Assembly: GCA_963675135.1 (NCBI GenBank)
Contig: OY776120.1
Coordinates: forward strand, 21,418,001-21,482,000
Source: Galeopsis tetrahit
Lineage: Eukaryota; Streptophyta; Magnoliopsida; Lamiales; Lamiaceae
Direction of reading: 5' to 3'
Length of the DNA: 64,000 nt
Positions within the stretch are counted from its first letter, which is position 1, and each line of letters begins with the position of its first letter. The notes below the pieces were generated by a model. It was not told the origin of the DNA, did no database searches, and worked only from the letters and a program-made list of their open reading frames with translations. The position numbers and the translations under genes were made by a program. Below, piece after piece: positions 44,205-55,218 of this stretch.

Positions 44205-45260
44205 TGAGTTGATCGAAATTGAAAATGATGACGAAAAAGATAACGAGGGAGAATAATTTTTACAATTTGAATTATTTTAAAAATTACAATATATATATAT
44301 ATATAATTGTTACAAATTAAAAATTAATCAATTAATATATGTGAAATAAATTAATTAAATTAGTAACAATTGAATACATATATAATTAATATTAAAAACT
44401 AAACCAAAGAGTGATTTTTTTTAAAAAAAAATGGGGCGAAAATGAGTACATATACAATTAATATTACAATTATGAACAAGTAACACATTTGTCCGAGTGG
44501 TAGGCGCCCACACACCCGGGTTCGATTCCCAACAAGGCCATAATAAAATGTTGGCATATAATAATAGTTCGCAGGTCTGGTCCAAAAATATTTTTTCTGG
44601 GTTACGTTACCGACGGAATCATCCGTCAGTCATGACCGACAGAATTACCGACAGAATATAATTTATCATTTAAAAAAATTAAATTATATTCCGTCGGGAC
44701 TTCCGTCGGTGGTCGGGTTAGGTCAGGGTCGGGGTCGGGTCCAATAATTTTTTTTCTGGGTTACGTTACCGACGGAATCATCCGTCGGTCATGATCGACA
44801 GAATTACCGACGAAATATAATTTATTATTAAAAAAAATTAAATTATATTCCGTCGGTAGAGCCGTCGGTGGTACCGACGGAAGTCCCGACAGACCCCGAC
44901 TGACATTTTTTTTATAAAAAAAATATAAAAATAAATTTTCGTCGGTAACGCCATCGGTACTACCGACGGACCACCGACGTAATTTATTTCTTTTTTACTT
45001 ATTTTTATTCGCCTTAGCGATGGAATATAGACCCGGTTTGAAAACGGGTCATCAGTGTTACCGACGGAATGATATCCGTCGGTAGTCTCGACTGTTTTGA
45101 TCCGTCGGAAATCTGTCGGGACTACCGACGGAATAAAATTTTCCGTCGGTAGGCCTTACCGACGAGGCTAACACCGACTGAAAAATTCCGTCGGTATTTC
45201 CGTCGGTACACACGACTACCGACCGCCATTCCGTCGGTAAAACGCGTGTTTTTTGTAGTG
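44205..45260 (+). mobile_element. Truncated CACTA terminus (type C) in inverse orientation
   Basis: The right edge GTTTTTTGTAGTG and ACCGACGGAA/CCGTCGGTA repeats (44600-45240) match the complete CACTA element at 46330. Further in are the same tRNA-like block (44490-44529) and the last residues of the same acidic transposase tail (LIEIENDDEKDNEGE then a stop, at 44210-44255). It is therefore the 46330-side end of a sister element, broken inside its gene. Its terminus faces that of the full element about 1.07 kb away. Confidence 0.85.
44490..44529 (+). promoter_or_regulatory. tRNA-like A and B boxes in the CACTA end
   Basis: TGTCCGAGTGG (44490-44500) and GGTTCGATTCC (44519-44529) match RNA polymerase III A- and B-box consensus. 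The same two boxes are present in the complete element at 46733-46786. No full tRNA cloverleaf forms. Confidence 0.55.
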
Positions 45261-45283
45261 TCTTAATTGTGTGATTAATAGTA

Positions 45284-45585
45284 CTCCCTCCGTCCCATTA
45301 TTAATGGAACAATTACTGTTTGCAAGGAGTTTAATGTAAGAATTGTTTATTGGTATTAAAGGTGATAAAGTGGTTTTTTATGAGGGATATAATGGGTAAT
45401 TCAACTTTATTGAAGAGATAATCTTTAGTTAGTGGGTGAAAAGTAATGTCATGTTGTGTAAATAAGAAATGTTTGAGGGTATATTTTAAAAGGGTAGAAA
45501 TTTTTTTTCCAAATAAGAAAATGTTTCATTAATAATGAGACGGATGTTTTTGGCAAATGTTCCATTAATAATGGGATGGAGGGAG
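45284..45585. mobile_element. Stowaway-type MITE, 302 bp, complete
   Basis: CTCCCTCCGTCCCATTATTAATGGAACA and its complement near 45556-45585 form long inverted termini flanked by TA. It is the intact homologue of the remnant at 20421-20492. Confidence 0.9.
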
Positions 45586-45587
45586 TA

Positions 45588-46321
45588 ATTAACTGTACTG
45601 CAAAATGTCGACTAACGTGCAAGTTACTCATTTATCCCCAAAATTTGTATTTCCAGTGCAATAATTGTTCGTAATGAGTATTAATTAATAGCGTTGAATA
45701 TTTGTCCGATTTGTAGAATTGATTTTTATAATGGCCTCTAGCCCTCTAGGCCTTAATTTATACACGTACACATCTCAAAAGATTATTCAATTACAATATA
45801 ATATTCAATGTCATCAGATACTTTTGTCGGTAAAATAAATTTGAAGATTTTTTTTGTAAGTTTCTTACTAACAATATTAAGTTATTCCGATCAAAAATTT
45901 GGAATTCTTTAAAAAAAAAAGAAGTTTAAAATTAAAGTGATGGTTAAATGTGGAATTCATGATAGTAGAGTTAAAATTTGTTTTGTTCTCCTAACTTTTG
46001 TATGTTCTTTGAGAGGTCCTACAAAATTAAGATTTCCAATTTAATCTCATATATATAACTCCTTCATTGGTCTGATATTTATCCTAAAATCTGCGGAATT
46101 TCAAGTACAATTAATATTGTCTTTTTGAAAGCATATTATTTGCACATTAGTTGCAAAATTGGGAAAATCTTGTGAATTTAATCAAAATGCTCGAACTAGA
46201 GGGAAATAATGGCATCGATCGATCGACTCCTATCTTAGAGTTCCTTTCAACTACCCATGTCCCTTAGATAAAATACATGTTTGCTTGATTTCCTTATCTA
46301 ATATGATCATAAACAATTAAT
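45588..46321. other. Intergenic left arm, copy 2
   Basis: Counterpart of 20493-21232 with scattered substitutions and a shorter A-run. It ends in the CAATTAAT target repeat (46314-46321) of the ATACCG-rich MITE. No gene. Confidence 0.7.
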
Positions 46322-46732
46322 TAGGGGTTCACTACAAAAAACGCACGGTTTACCGACGGATCTACCGACGGAATTGTGGTCGGTAGGCGTGGTTTCCAAC
46401 GGAACTACCGACGGAATAATTCAGTCGGTTCTAGGCTCGTCGGCCCGGTTTACCGACGGAATTTTTTTTTCCGTCGGTAGTCCCGACGGAATAAATCAGT
46501 CGAGTCTGCCGACGGATCTCATTCCGTCGGTCGGCCGAATGACCCGTTTTGAAACCGGGTCTGATTTCTGTCGGCAATTCCGTCGGCAGTCTGTCGGTAC
46601 TACCGACAGAGTACCGACAGACTGACCGACGGAAATTTATTTTAGAATTTTTTTTACAAAAATATATCCGCGGATCGGACCCGACCCGACCCGCTATCTG
46701 TTATTAGGCCACCATTTATTCTGGCCTTGCTA

Positions 46733-46786
46733 GGAATCGAACCTGGGTGTGTGGGCGCCTAGTGAGGGGCGCCTACCACTCGGACA
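46733..46786 (-). promoter_or_regulatory. tRNA-like A and B boxes in the CACTA element
   Basis: On the minus strand TGTCCGAGTGG (46786-46776) and GGTTCGATTCC (46743-46733) are 32 bp apart. Both boxes are identical in the sister fragment (44490-44529) although the spacer length differs. They lie between the subterminal repeats and the transposase 3' end. Confidence 0.55.
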
Positions 46787-46789
46787 GGT

Positions 46790-47262
46790 GTGTTACTTGT
46801 TCGTAATTGTAATATTAATTGTATATGTACTCATTTTCGGCCCATTTTTTTTTTAAATTCATAAAATTAATTTCTTTCATATATATCAAATAATTAAATT
46901 TGAAATCTATAATTTATATTTTTATAATTTATATATTTTAAAATACTAAAATATTCATATTTTAACTAAAATACTAATATTTTTTAGTAAAAAATTCATT
47001 TTTTTGCTAATTATTTTTTAAAAAATTTCAAAAAATTAATGTCATTCACATAAATTAAATAATTAAATTTGTAATCTATAATTTATATATTTTTAAATAC
47101 TAAAATATTCATTTTTTTACTAAAATATTCATTTTTTTGCTAATTATATTTTAAAAAATTTCAAAAAATTAATTTTTTTTCACAATTTTTAGTTGTAACT
47201 TAATGATAAATATTTTTAAATTGTACATCTAATAAAATAATTAGCTTACATTATATAATATA
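46790..47262. other. AT-rich 3' region of the CACTA transposase gene
   Basis: Repeated AAAATACTAAAATATTCA words in roughly 100-bp blocks; no coding frame. Probably 3' untranslated and spacer sequence. Confidence 0.45.
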
Positions 47263-50200
47263 TTATTCATCTTCTTCTTCTTCATCTTCTTCATCTACAT
47301 TTTGATTATTTGTCTCATCTTCCTCCTCTTCATCATCCTCCTCCTCCTCCTCCTCTTCCTCTTCCTCTTCCTCTTCATTTTCATCATCTTCCTCATTTTC
47401 ATTATCGTTTTCAATTTCGATCAATTGTGAATTTCCACCCGTCAAGTCTACGTGGATATTCAAATATCCCGAAAAGACTTCAGTTCTAGCCTCTATTTGT
47501 TCCGTTTGAAACGGAGAATCATCTTCATCACTCTTGTCCTTTGTAGGGACTTCTACCATTGATCTTGCCTTTACTTTGCAAACAGCGTGCCATTCAATTT
47601 TACTACGTGATCGTACTGGATACTTGCAGTAGTATACTTGAGATACTTGATGGGCAAATACAAATGGATCATTCCCGATATAGCTCCTTTTCGGATTAAC
47701 ATCGACGAGTTTGTACTCCGGATGAATCCTTGTTCCTGAAGGGCCTGAATCAAACCAATGACACTTGAACAACACTACAGTCTTTGTTGGATATCTCGGA
47801 TATTCTACTTCAACGACTTCGTGCAACACCCCATAGTAGTCACTTGCATCTGCATTGTAGTTTGCACTGCTAACGCAAACACCACTGTTGGTAGTCGCTT
47901 TTCTTGATGCATACTCAGATGTATGAAATCTGTAGCCCTTCACAATATAGCCGTTGTAAGTCTTTACACGACGTAGTGGTCCTTTGCTGAGATCCTTTAA
48001 GAATCGATTCCCAAAATCGTTTGACCGTCCCTATACAGTTCAAATAATTAACATTAATTATGAATCATATTTATTTACGTAAAATTTAAGGAAATGGTAC
48101 TCACACAACGTTGGAACCATCGGGCAAAATCACGTTGAAGACGAGCATCTATATCTGTATCTGAGATGTTTTGTTCTGTTCGTTTTAGTTCTTGAGTATA
48201 CATCCTAATTTACAACATCCAATCACAATTAATATTAAATTACATAAATGAAGTAATGATAAAAATATGAAATACTTACTCAATGTAAGGCTGAACTTCA
48301 TCACAATTCAATAACACATACGTTTGTGCTATTTCTGCCTCTCTGTTCGACTCCCACTCTCGTTCAGTGAATTTTCCTATTGGTCGTCCCTTAGACTTGA
48401 ATATAGACAGCATTCCATCAACCTCTTCACCGATATTGTCTGTATCTCTACCACCGTAGTTACGTGGTTCACTTCTCAACCGAGTGTTGACATGGTCTTC
48501 AAAATAATAAGAACAAAACATGCCAACCTCTTCATTCAAATATGCATTAACAATCGATGCTTCCACATTTGCCTTTTGTTTAGCATTGCGTTTCAAGTTG
48601 TGGAGATATCTGATTTATAATAAAAAACATATATTTTAATTCAGTGAACATGCATGTAGTATATATAAAAAATGAAAAATGTAAGAGTTTACCTTTCAAA
48701 TGGGTACATCCACCTGTACTGCACTGGACCACAAATTCTGGCTTCATACGCTAAATGAACGGGTAAGTGTTCCATGAAGTTGAAGAAGCTAGGTGGAAAA
48801 ATTTTCTTCCAACTTACACAAAATCACTGGAATGTCTTGCTCCAAACGAATCATATCATCGATCTTGATCGTTGAAGATGTTAAATCTCTAAAAAAAGAC
48901 TTAATTCAGTGATAGCCCTCCACACATTGAGAGGAACAATGTCTCGGAACGCAATCGGTATCAAGCGCTGCATAAAAATATGACAATCGTGACTCTTCAT
49001 CCCTGAAACCTTACCCCTGTTTATGTCTGCGCATCGACTCAAGTTTGACACGTAGTTGTCTGGAAAATTCAACTCGTGAATCCAACGACACAGTTGTTGT
49101 TTCTGTGGCTTATCCAGTGTGTAGCAAGCCTTCAGATATTTACCTGTACTCGGATCCATTTTCAACTCGCGACGACAATAAATGTTCAACTCTTCCCGGG
49201 ACTTTGGAGTATCTTTCGTCTTGCCTTCTGTGTTCATCATTGTGTGGAACACATTATCAAACACATTCTTCTCAATGTGCATCACGTCCAAATTGTGTCG
49301 GATCAATAGTGAACTCCAGTATGGCAAATCCCAAAAAATACTCTTTCTATTCCATCCACCTGGGATTCGACCGTTGTGTTCAGCTGCATTTTCCTCAGTA
49401 GATTTTTTCAAACCCGTCCACTGAATCTCATGTAACAACGTTTGTCCTGTACGGTAACATTATACTAGAAGAAATTAATAAAACATATACGTATAACATT
49501 ATACTAGATCAAATAATTGTATAATTAAAATACCGTTTCGAAGGGGCGGTCGATTGTGTGTAACTGTTCTGTTCTTCAAGAAGTTGTTCTTATTCCTTCT
49601 AAATGGATGATCTCGAGGTAAGAACTTTCGGTGATTATCGAACCATGTAACTTTCCTACTCTTCTCAAGACTGAAAGCTTCAGAAAAATCCATACAATAC
49701 GGACATGCTTGAAACCCAGCCGTTTTCCACCCAGACAACATAGAATATGCAGGAAAGTCGCTAATGGTCCACAATACAGCAGCACGCATCGTGAAATTCT
49801 GTTTTCTGAACACATCATACGTTTGGACACCACTTTCCCATAAAAAGATCAAGTCTTTTATAAGAGGCTGGAGATAAACGTCAAGTTTATCCTTTGGATT
49901 CGACGGACCTGGCACCAATACAGTTAGAAACATTGTTTGAGGTTTCAAGCACATCCATGGAGGAAGATTATACAGAGTCAGAATCACCGGCCACAACGAA
50001 TACTGCTTTCCAAAGCTCCCAAACGGTGCAAAACCATCAGTACACAAACCTAGCCTCACATTCCTCGGTTCAGAAGAAAAATTGGGATACACGTTGTCAA
50101 GGTGTTTCCAGGCATCCGAGTCTGCCGGATATCGCATCTCCCTAGACTCGGTTGAAGACGAATCTGTTGCATGCCACGTCATGTGTTGTGCTGTGGCAGT

Positions 50201-51178
50201 AGATTGATACAATCTCATTAAACGGGGAATGATTGGAAGATAATACAACTTCTTGTGTGCCACTTTCTTCTTCGACGACTTCGATTGACCAGCGGGCCCC
50301 TTCCGACGTGGCTCTTTGTAACGAGGATGACCACACATCTTACACATGTTCAGATTGTTATCTTCATCACCCCAATATAACATGCAACCGTTTACACAAC
50401 AATCAATCTTCTCGACCGGCAATCCCATATTTTTCATCATTTGCTTGCTTTGATGATACGTTGTAGGCACCTTATTCTCAGGAGGGCAGATCTCACTGCA
50501 TAATTGTGTCATTTGCTCATATGCCCTGTTAGAAAGCTTGTTCTCGGTCTTGATAGCCATAAGTCGGGCATTAAATGACAGTTCAGAGTGAGAATCACAA
50601 CCCGAATACAAATCTTGATCGCATAATTTGAGCATTTCATAAAACCGAAATGCTTCATCCGTCGGCTGCTCTTCTACATTTGAAAAACCGGCTTCCATTA
50701 TCATTGTTTGATACATATTGGGTTCTCCCTCCCCAAACTGTTCTTCCCCACCAAACTGTTCTTCCCCACCAAACTGTTGCTCCCCACCAAACTGTTGTTC
50801 CCCACCAAATTGTTGTTCATTACTCGTGCCGACTTGATTACCATATATTTGTCTTTCATAGATACCAGCAGTGTAATAGTATAGAACTTGATCAAAGTTA
50901 TAAGGCCAACGTCCTTCGCCGTGAAATGTCCAGTTATAATAATTAACAGTGAAACCATTCTTCAGAACATGTACCAAAACCTCATCAATCGACTTAAATA
51001 TTTTATTCTGACATTTTTTGGCATTACACGGACACTTGATACAATCCCCATGCATGTAATGTGGGTGGAGCTTTGCAAATTCAACAAATGACACAAGTTC
51101 ATTGTAAAATTCACTATTCACATTTCCTAAAATGAACCTAGGAGTTTCATACATCCATCGACGATCCGGCAATTCCAT
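47263..51178 (-). pseudogene. CACTA TNP2-type transposase, multi-exon, two small frameshifts
   Basis: Exon 1 (51178-49534) has the Transpos_assoc start (RRWMYETPRF, HYMHGDCIKCPC), a short glutamine/glycine repeat (EQQFGG, about 50750-50810) and the TNP2 core (CVNGCMLYWGDEDN, MTWHA, DGFAPFG, VLVPGPSNPKDKLDVYLQPL, ACPYC). An 87-bp intron (49533-49447) joins it in frame to exon 2 (DVMHIEKNVFDNV, then a DUF4218-like region), which ends near 48693. Further exons lie from 48609 and hold a segment ending near PYIE and a DUF4216 domain (47943-about 47500). An acidic tail of about 40 Glu/Asp residues ends at 47263. In exon 2 one T is missing from a T-run near 48892 and one is extra near 48798, which restores the frame. 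Confidence 0.9.
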
Positions 51179-51872
51179 CTGTTAAACATTTAACATAAAA
51201 TTCTTACAAACATATAAAAAAATGCACAACTAATTAAACTACACAATATATAAAATGCACAACTAATTAAACTACACAACTAAACTACAAATATATAAAA
51301 TGCACAACTAATTAAACTATAACCATATAAAATGCACAACTAAACTACAAAATTTAACCAAGTAAAAAAGAAAAACGTACCGAAATTTGCTTGCTCTCAT
51401 ACAATTTCCAAAATTTTTTTCGACTGAGTGAGAAAGGGGAAGAAAGTTTCTGTAAATATTACGCGCTACCGACGGATTTTGAAATTCCGTCGGTGCGTAC
51501 ATTTTGAATCTACCGACGGATTATGAAATTCCGTCGGTAGGGTGCCGCCCAAAATTCCGTCGGTAGAGTACTTGGCCGACGGAAATTCCGTCGGCAGACT
51601 TTTCCGACGGAATATTTATTTCCGTCGGTAATATTGGCGGGATAAAATAAAAATCGAAAAAAAAATAAAAAATACTTTGCTTTATACCAAAATCTAACGA
51701 AAAATTATGTATTGTGTATAAATTAAAAACAATAACATAAATAAACAATCCATTGACAAACAAGCATCAACCGAAATAAATATGTCCAACGGAAAATTAA
51801 ATAGTTTGACAGAAAAAATAAATAGTTCGACAGAAAATTAAATAGTTTGACAGAAAAATAAATAGTTCAACA
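51179..51872. other. Spacer between the two CACTA genes
   Basis: It contains an internal cluster of CCGTCGGTA/ACCGACGGA words (51470-51635), like the subterminal arrays but located centrally. It also has tandem AAATGCACAACTAATTAAACTAC repeats near 51220-51330 and GACAGAAAATTAAATAGTT repeats near 51790-51870. No gene. Confidence 0.6.
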
Positions 51873-53342
51873 TCAAACATTATACTGATCAAAAAACTCA
51901 TCATCACCACCACCAATGAAATCCAAGCCGTCGTCTGCCTCTGCATCTGGAGCATTGAAAGGGGGAACTGAACCAACCGGAGCATCGAAATGCGGAGGGG
52001 GAACTGGACCAACCGGAGCATCGAAAGGCGGAGGGGGAACGCTCATCGCCTGTTCAAAGCATGTATTTATTTGTTCAGAAGACATCCCCAACGATCGACC
52101 CATAGTGTCAGTTAGCTGTCGGAAGTAGTGGTTCATCATGTGTACTACGTTCGGGTTCGAAACAACAGTGGAGGATACAGAGGCCTGCGATGCACGCTGG
52201 GACGAACTGGACGACGCAGCTCTCACTAAGCGGCTCATCCGGCCAAGGCCAAGGACCCGTCCTCGATCAGCCGGGGCAACGTCCAGGTAAATCCTGTTAA
52301 GATCAGGCGGAGCGCTGGGCCCGGCTTCAGGAGAAGCCTGTGTCGTCTCCTCTTCAATCCTCCGGTTCACATCCAACTACATAATTACAAAAAAATTAAA
52401 TTAATACATAGTTCAATACATTTAATTAATTAAATATTAAAAAAACATCACAATTTAATTAAACTTACGTGAAGCTGGGTAGTGCGTCCATATGTGGACG
52501 TCTGCGAATCTGGATCAAACGGATGAAGAACGTTCAACCGATCCACGTGTGTGGGTTCACGCCCAAGTTCCCGCTCCTATTTCGTACCAAATGAGCATAT
52601 AAAAATTATTTTATATAATATAATTATATAAATAATTGAAGTAAATTTAGTGAACACTTACTAGAGCAATTGAGTGCTCATACGCGGATCGCCCCCCCCC
52701 CCCCCCCCCGATGCCTTGACATCCTACCTCCCCCATCACTTATACGGTTGGCTCGAGCAGTTGCACACTTCCTCATGTACTCCGGGCTACTCCAATACGT
52801 GGTCAACGTGTTCCACACGTTGACTCCATTTTCGTCCTCCCCCAACGTCTGCACCACGCTACGTTTACGCCAAGCATTCCTCCAGGTGTACATTATCTCA
52901 TTATACCTAGACTGACATGAAGATAGCCAGTGACGGTGGATATCGTTGTCCGAAAAAAACTCCCTATGCCAATAAGCATGTTTCTGCACATATTCGATCA
53001 GCATATTTATCAAATAATATATATAATAAATTGTTTATTAATATTTAATTGAATGCACTCAAATACCTGGAATTCCTCCCAGTATTCATCCTTTTTCGTC
53101 TGCGGCACCTTCAGCCAAGAGTAGGCATTCGCAACAATCTTGCACTTAGTAATGAAATCAATCCATATTTTCAGTCTGTGTTCTCGGGCCCGCGTGGGAT
53201 GTCCACGAGCTGCCGACGACTGAGATGACGGCGGCGAATGCTGTGGAACGGATGCCGACGACGTCAACGTAGCAGGCTCAACAGGCCTAAGTGAGCCTCT
53301 CCTACGTCGAGATCCTGAGGCCCCACTAGCATCTTGACTCAT
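51873..53342 (-). pseudogene. CACTA accessory protein (Transposase_24, En/Spm type)
   Basis: Exon 1 (53342-53067, MSQDASGASGSRRRRGS, basic and Ser/Pro-rich) ends EEFQ at a GTATTT donor. The next exon starts at 52983 (KHAYWHREFFSDNDIHRHW) and carries the Transposase_24 signature WSSPEYMRKCATARANR, then a glycine run. An 18-bp C-run (52692-52709) breaks the frame; the conserved continuation SAYEHSIAL is in another frame. A short exon (near 52580-52475, EREPTHVDRLNVLHPFDPD) and a last exon (52376-51873) with four PPPFDAPVG-type repeats follow. By analogy with TnpA-type proteins it may bind the subterminal repeats; that is inference. Confidence 0.8.
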
Positions 53343-54200
53343 CTATTTTAATAAATAAAATTTAAAAGTATAATAAATTAATCAATAATTAATATAGTAA
53401 TGAAATCAATAATTTTCTATTTTAATTAATAACATTTTAGTAATTTAAGTGAATAATTTCATAATTTAATCAATAACAAAATCACGTTACTAATGAAATC
53501 AATAATTTACCAAACTAATTAATAATGACTTAATTTAAACAATAACAATAATTACTATATTTACAACACCTCTACTTATAAGAATAATTACTAATTTAAT
53601 CAACAATAATAACCTAGTTTAATTATAAGAATAATTACTAATTTAATCAACAATAATAACCTAGTTTAATTATCAAAACGAACTAACAAAACTACATTAT
53701 ATATTTGAACTAACATACATTAATTAATTACAATTAACCAATAAAAAACATATAATCCACGTACTAACATATATTTGAATGAATTATACATATATATTCA
53801 TCAACTACGTACATGAAATTTTATAATAATTAACATGCAATTTATAACCTCTACTAATAAGAATAATTACTAATTTAATCAACAATAATAACCTAGTTTA
53901 ATTATAAGAATAATTACTAATTTAATCAACAATAATAATTAACCTAGTTTAATTATCAAAACGAACTAACAAAACTACATTATATATTTGAACTAACATA
54001 CATTAATTAATTACAATTAACCAATAAAAACATATAATCCACGTACTAACATATATTTGAATGAATTATACATATATATTCATCAACTACGTACATGAAA
54101 TTTTATAATAATTAACATGCAATTTATAATACAATAACTTAATTAAAATTAATTAAGAATTTACAAAACGTACCGTTTAAATTGAAGAAAATTGGAGTAG
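53343..54200. repeat. Tandem 279-bp duplication in the CACTA 5' region
   Basis: 53569-53847 and 53848-54126 are near-identical direct repeats (CCTCTACTTATAAGAATAAT against CCTCTACTAATAAGAATAAT, and on). Shorter TTACTAATTTAATCAACAAT units repeat inside each. No coding frame. This would be the promoter side of the Transposase_24-type gene. Confidence 0.8.
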
Positions 54201-54359
54201 ATAATCGTAATGCCCTTTGTCGATCAATCCACGCACCACGCACAAGAAAATCCAATCCACGAGGACAGAACAGGAGACGAACAGGGAGAGGGGGACGAAA
54301 GCCAAAAAAAATTTTCCCTTATGGGGAAGAACTGCCTCTCCTTCGGCAGTTCTTATAAA

Positions 54360-54752
54360 AAAAAAATGTGGCTACCGACGGATATTTCCGTCGGTAGCAC
54401 GCGAATATTAATTAGTCAGTCAAAGCGGTTCGGCTACCGACAGATATTTCCGTCGGTAGCACGCGAATATTAATGTGTCAGTCACAGCGGGTCGGCTACC
54501 GACGGATATTTTCCGTCGGCAGTCGAAATTTGAATAACCGACGGAAAAAATCCGTTGGCAAGCAAGGCTAAACGACACCGTTTGGCCGCGGAACTGAATT
54601 CCGTCGGGAAGTCCGTCGGACGGTCCCGACGGATCTTGGATTCCGTCGGGAGTCAGTCGATTCGAGAATTCCGTCGGCGATCCGTCGGGCCGGCCGACAG
54701 AATGGATTCCGTCGGTAGCCTTCCGTCGGCAAACTCCGCGTTTTTTGTAGTG
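54360..54752. repeat. CACTA right subterminal repeat array
   Basis: About twenty ACCGACGG(A)/(T)CCGTCGG words in both orientations, ending in the terminus GTTTTTTGTAGTG. Three near-tandem units (CTACCGACGGATATTTCCGT with GGTAGCACGCGAATATTAAT, 54370-54510) lead the array. Such repeats are where TnpA-like proteins bind in En/Spm. Confidence 0.85.
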
Positions 54753-55218
54753 GTTGAGAAATATAATACCGAAATTTCAATATATTGAGTTTTTCGTATC
54801 AAAAAAATATTTAAATTTTTGGTTCGTTACAATAACGGTATGAAAAATGATCATACCGCGGTATTCCGGTATACCAAAAAAATTTAAGTATTCGATATGA
54901 AACGGTAAACCAATATACCAAAATACCGAAACATTAATAAATTAATAATTTTATAAAATAACTTGAAACTTTAAAACTTAAATGATTAATTTAGGTATGA
55001 ATTGGTATATGGGTATTTTGCTATGAAATGATGATTCAATATTTTCGGTATGAATCGTTATACCGTATCGAAAATTTAATATACCGAAATTACAGTACGA
55101 TATCGGTATAATTTTTTTCATATCAAAATTTTTTATATGAATTTTTTCAATATCAAAATTTTCGGTGTAGTATTGATATAGTCGGTATAACCAGCCCTAC
55201 AATTAATACAGTAATCAT

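Larger units (their letters stand above)
46330..54752 (-). mobile_element. Complete CACTA (En/Spm-like) transposon, 8,423 bp
   Basis: Inverted termini CACTACAAAAAACGC are perfect for 15 bp. The 3-bp target duplication is GTT (46327-46329 and 54753-54755), and the uninterrupted site GGGGTTGAGAAAT is in copy 1 at 21235-21247. Subterminal arrays of ACCGACGGA/TCCGTCGGT fill 46340-46640 and 54370-54740. Two minus-strand genes are present, a Transposase_24-type (En/Spm accessory) gene and a TNP2-type transposase. Small homopolymer frameshifts in both suggest recent inactivation or sequencing error. Confidence 0.96.
46322..55199. mobile_element. hAT-like MITE rich in ATACCG words, copy 2 (split)
   Basis: TAGGGGTT lies at 46322-46329 and the rest at 54756-55199, ending CCAGCCCTA. 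It is flanked by CAATTAAT at 46314-46321 and 55200-55207. The CACTA element inserted after the eighth base and duplicated GTT. It lacks the hAT insertion found in copy 1. Confidence 0.75.

Noticed and set aside
44490..44546. Possible tRNA gene in the CACTA fragment
   Set aside because: Only the two promoter boxes are conserved; there is no acceptor stem, and the homologous block at 46733-46786 has a different spacer.
38170..45260. One large CACTA element from the CACTACAAAAAAA end at 38170 to the TTTTTTGTAGTG end at 45260
   Set aside because: The two ends carry different subterminal repeats (GTTTCTAA type against CCGACGG type), and other elements with their own ends lie between.
47263..47400. 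Long Glu/Asp run as a separate gene or triplet-repeat expansion
   Set aside because: It is the in-frame C-terminal tail of the DUF4216-containing transposase exon; a shorter version ends the sister fragment at 44210-44255.
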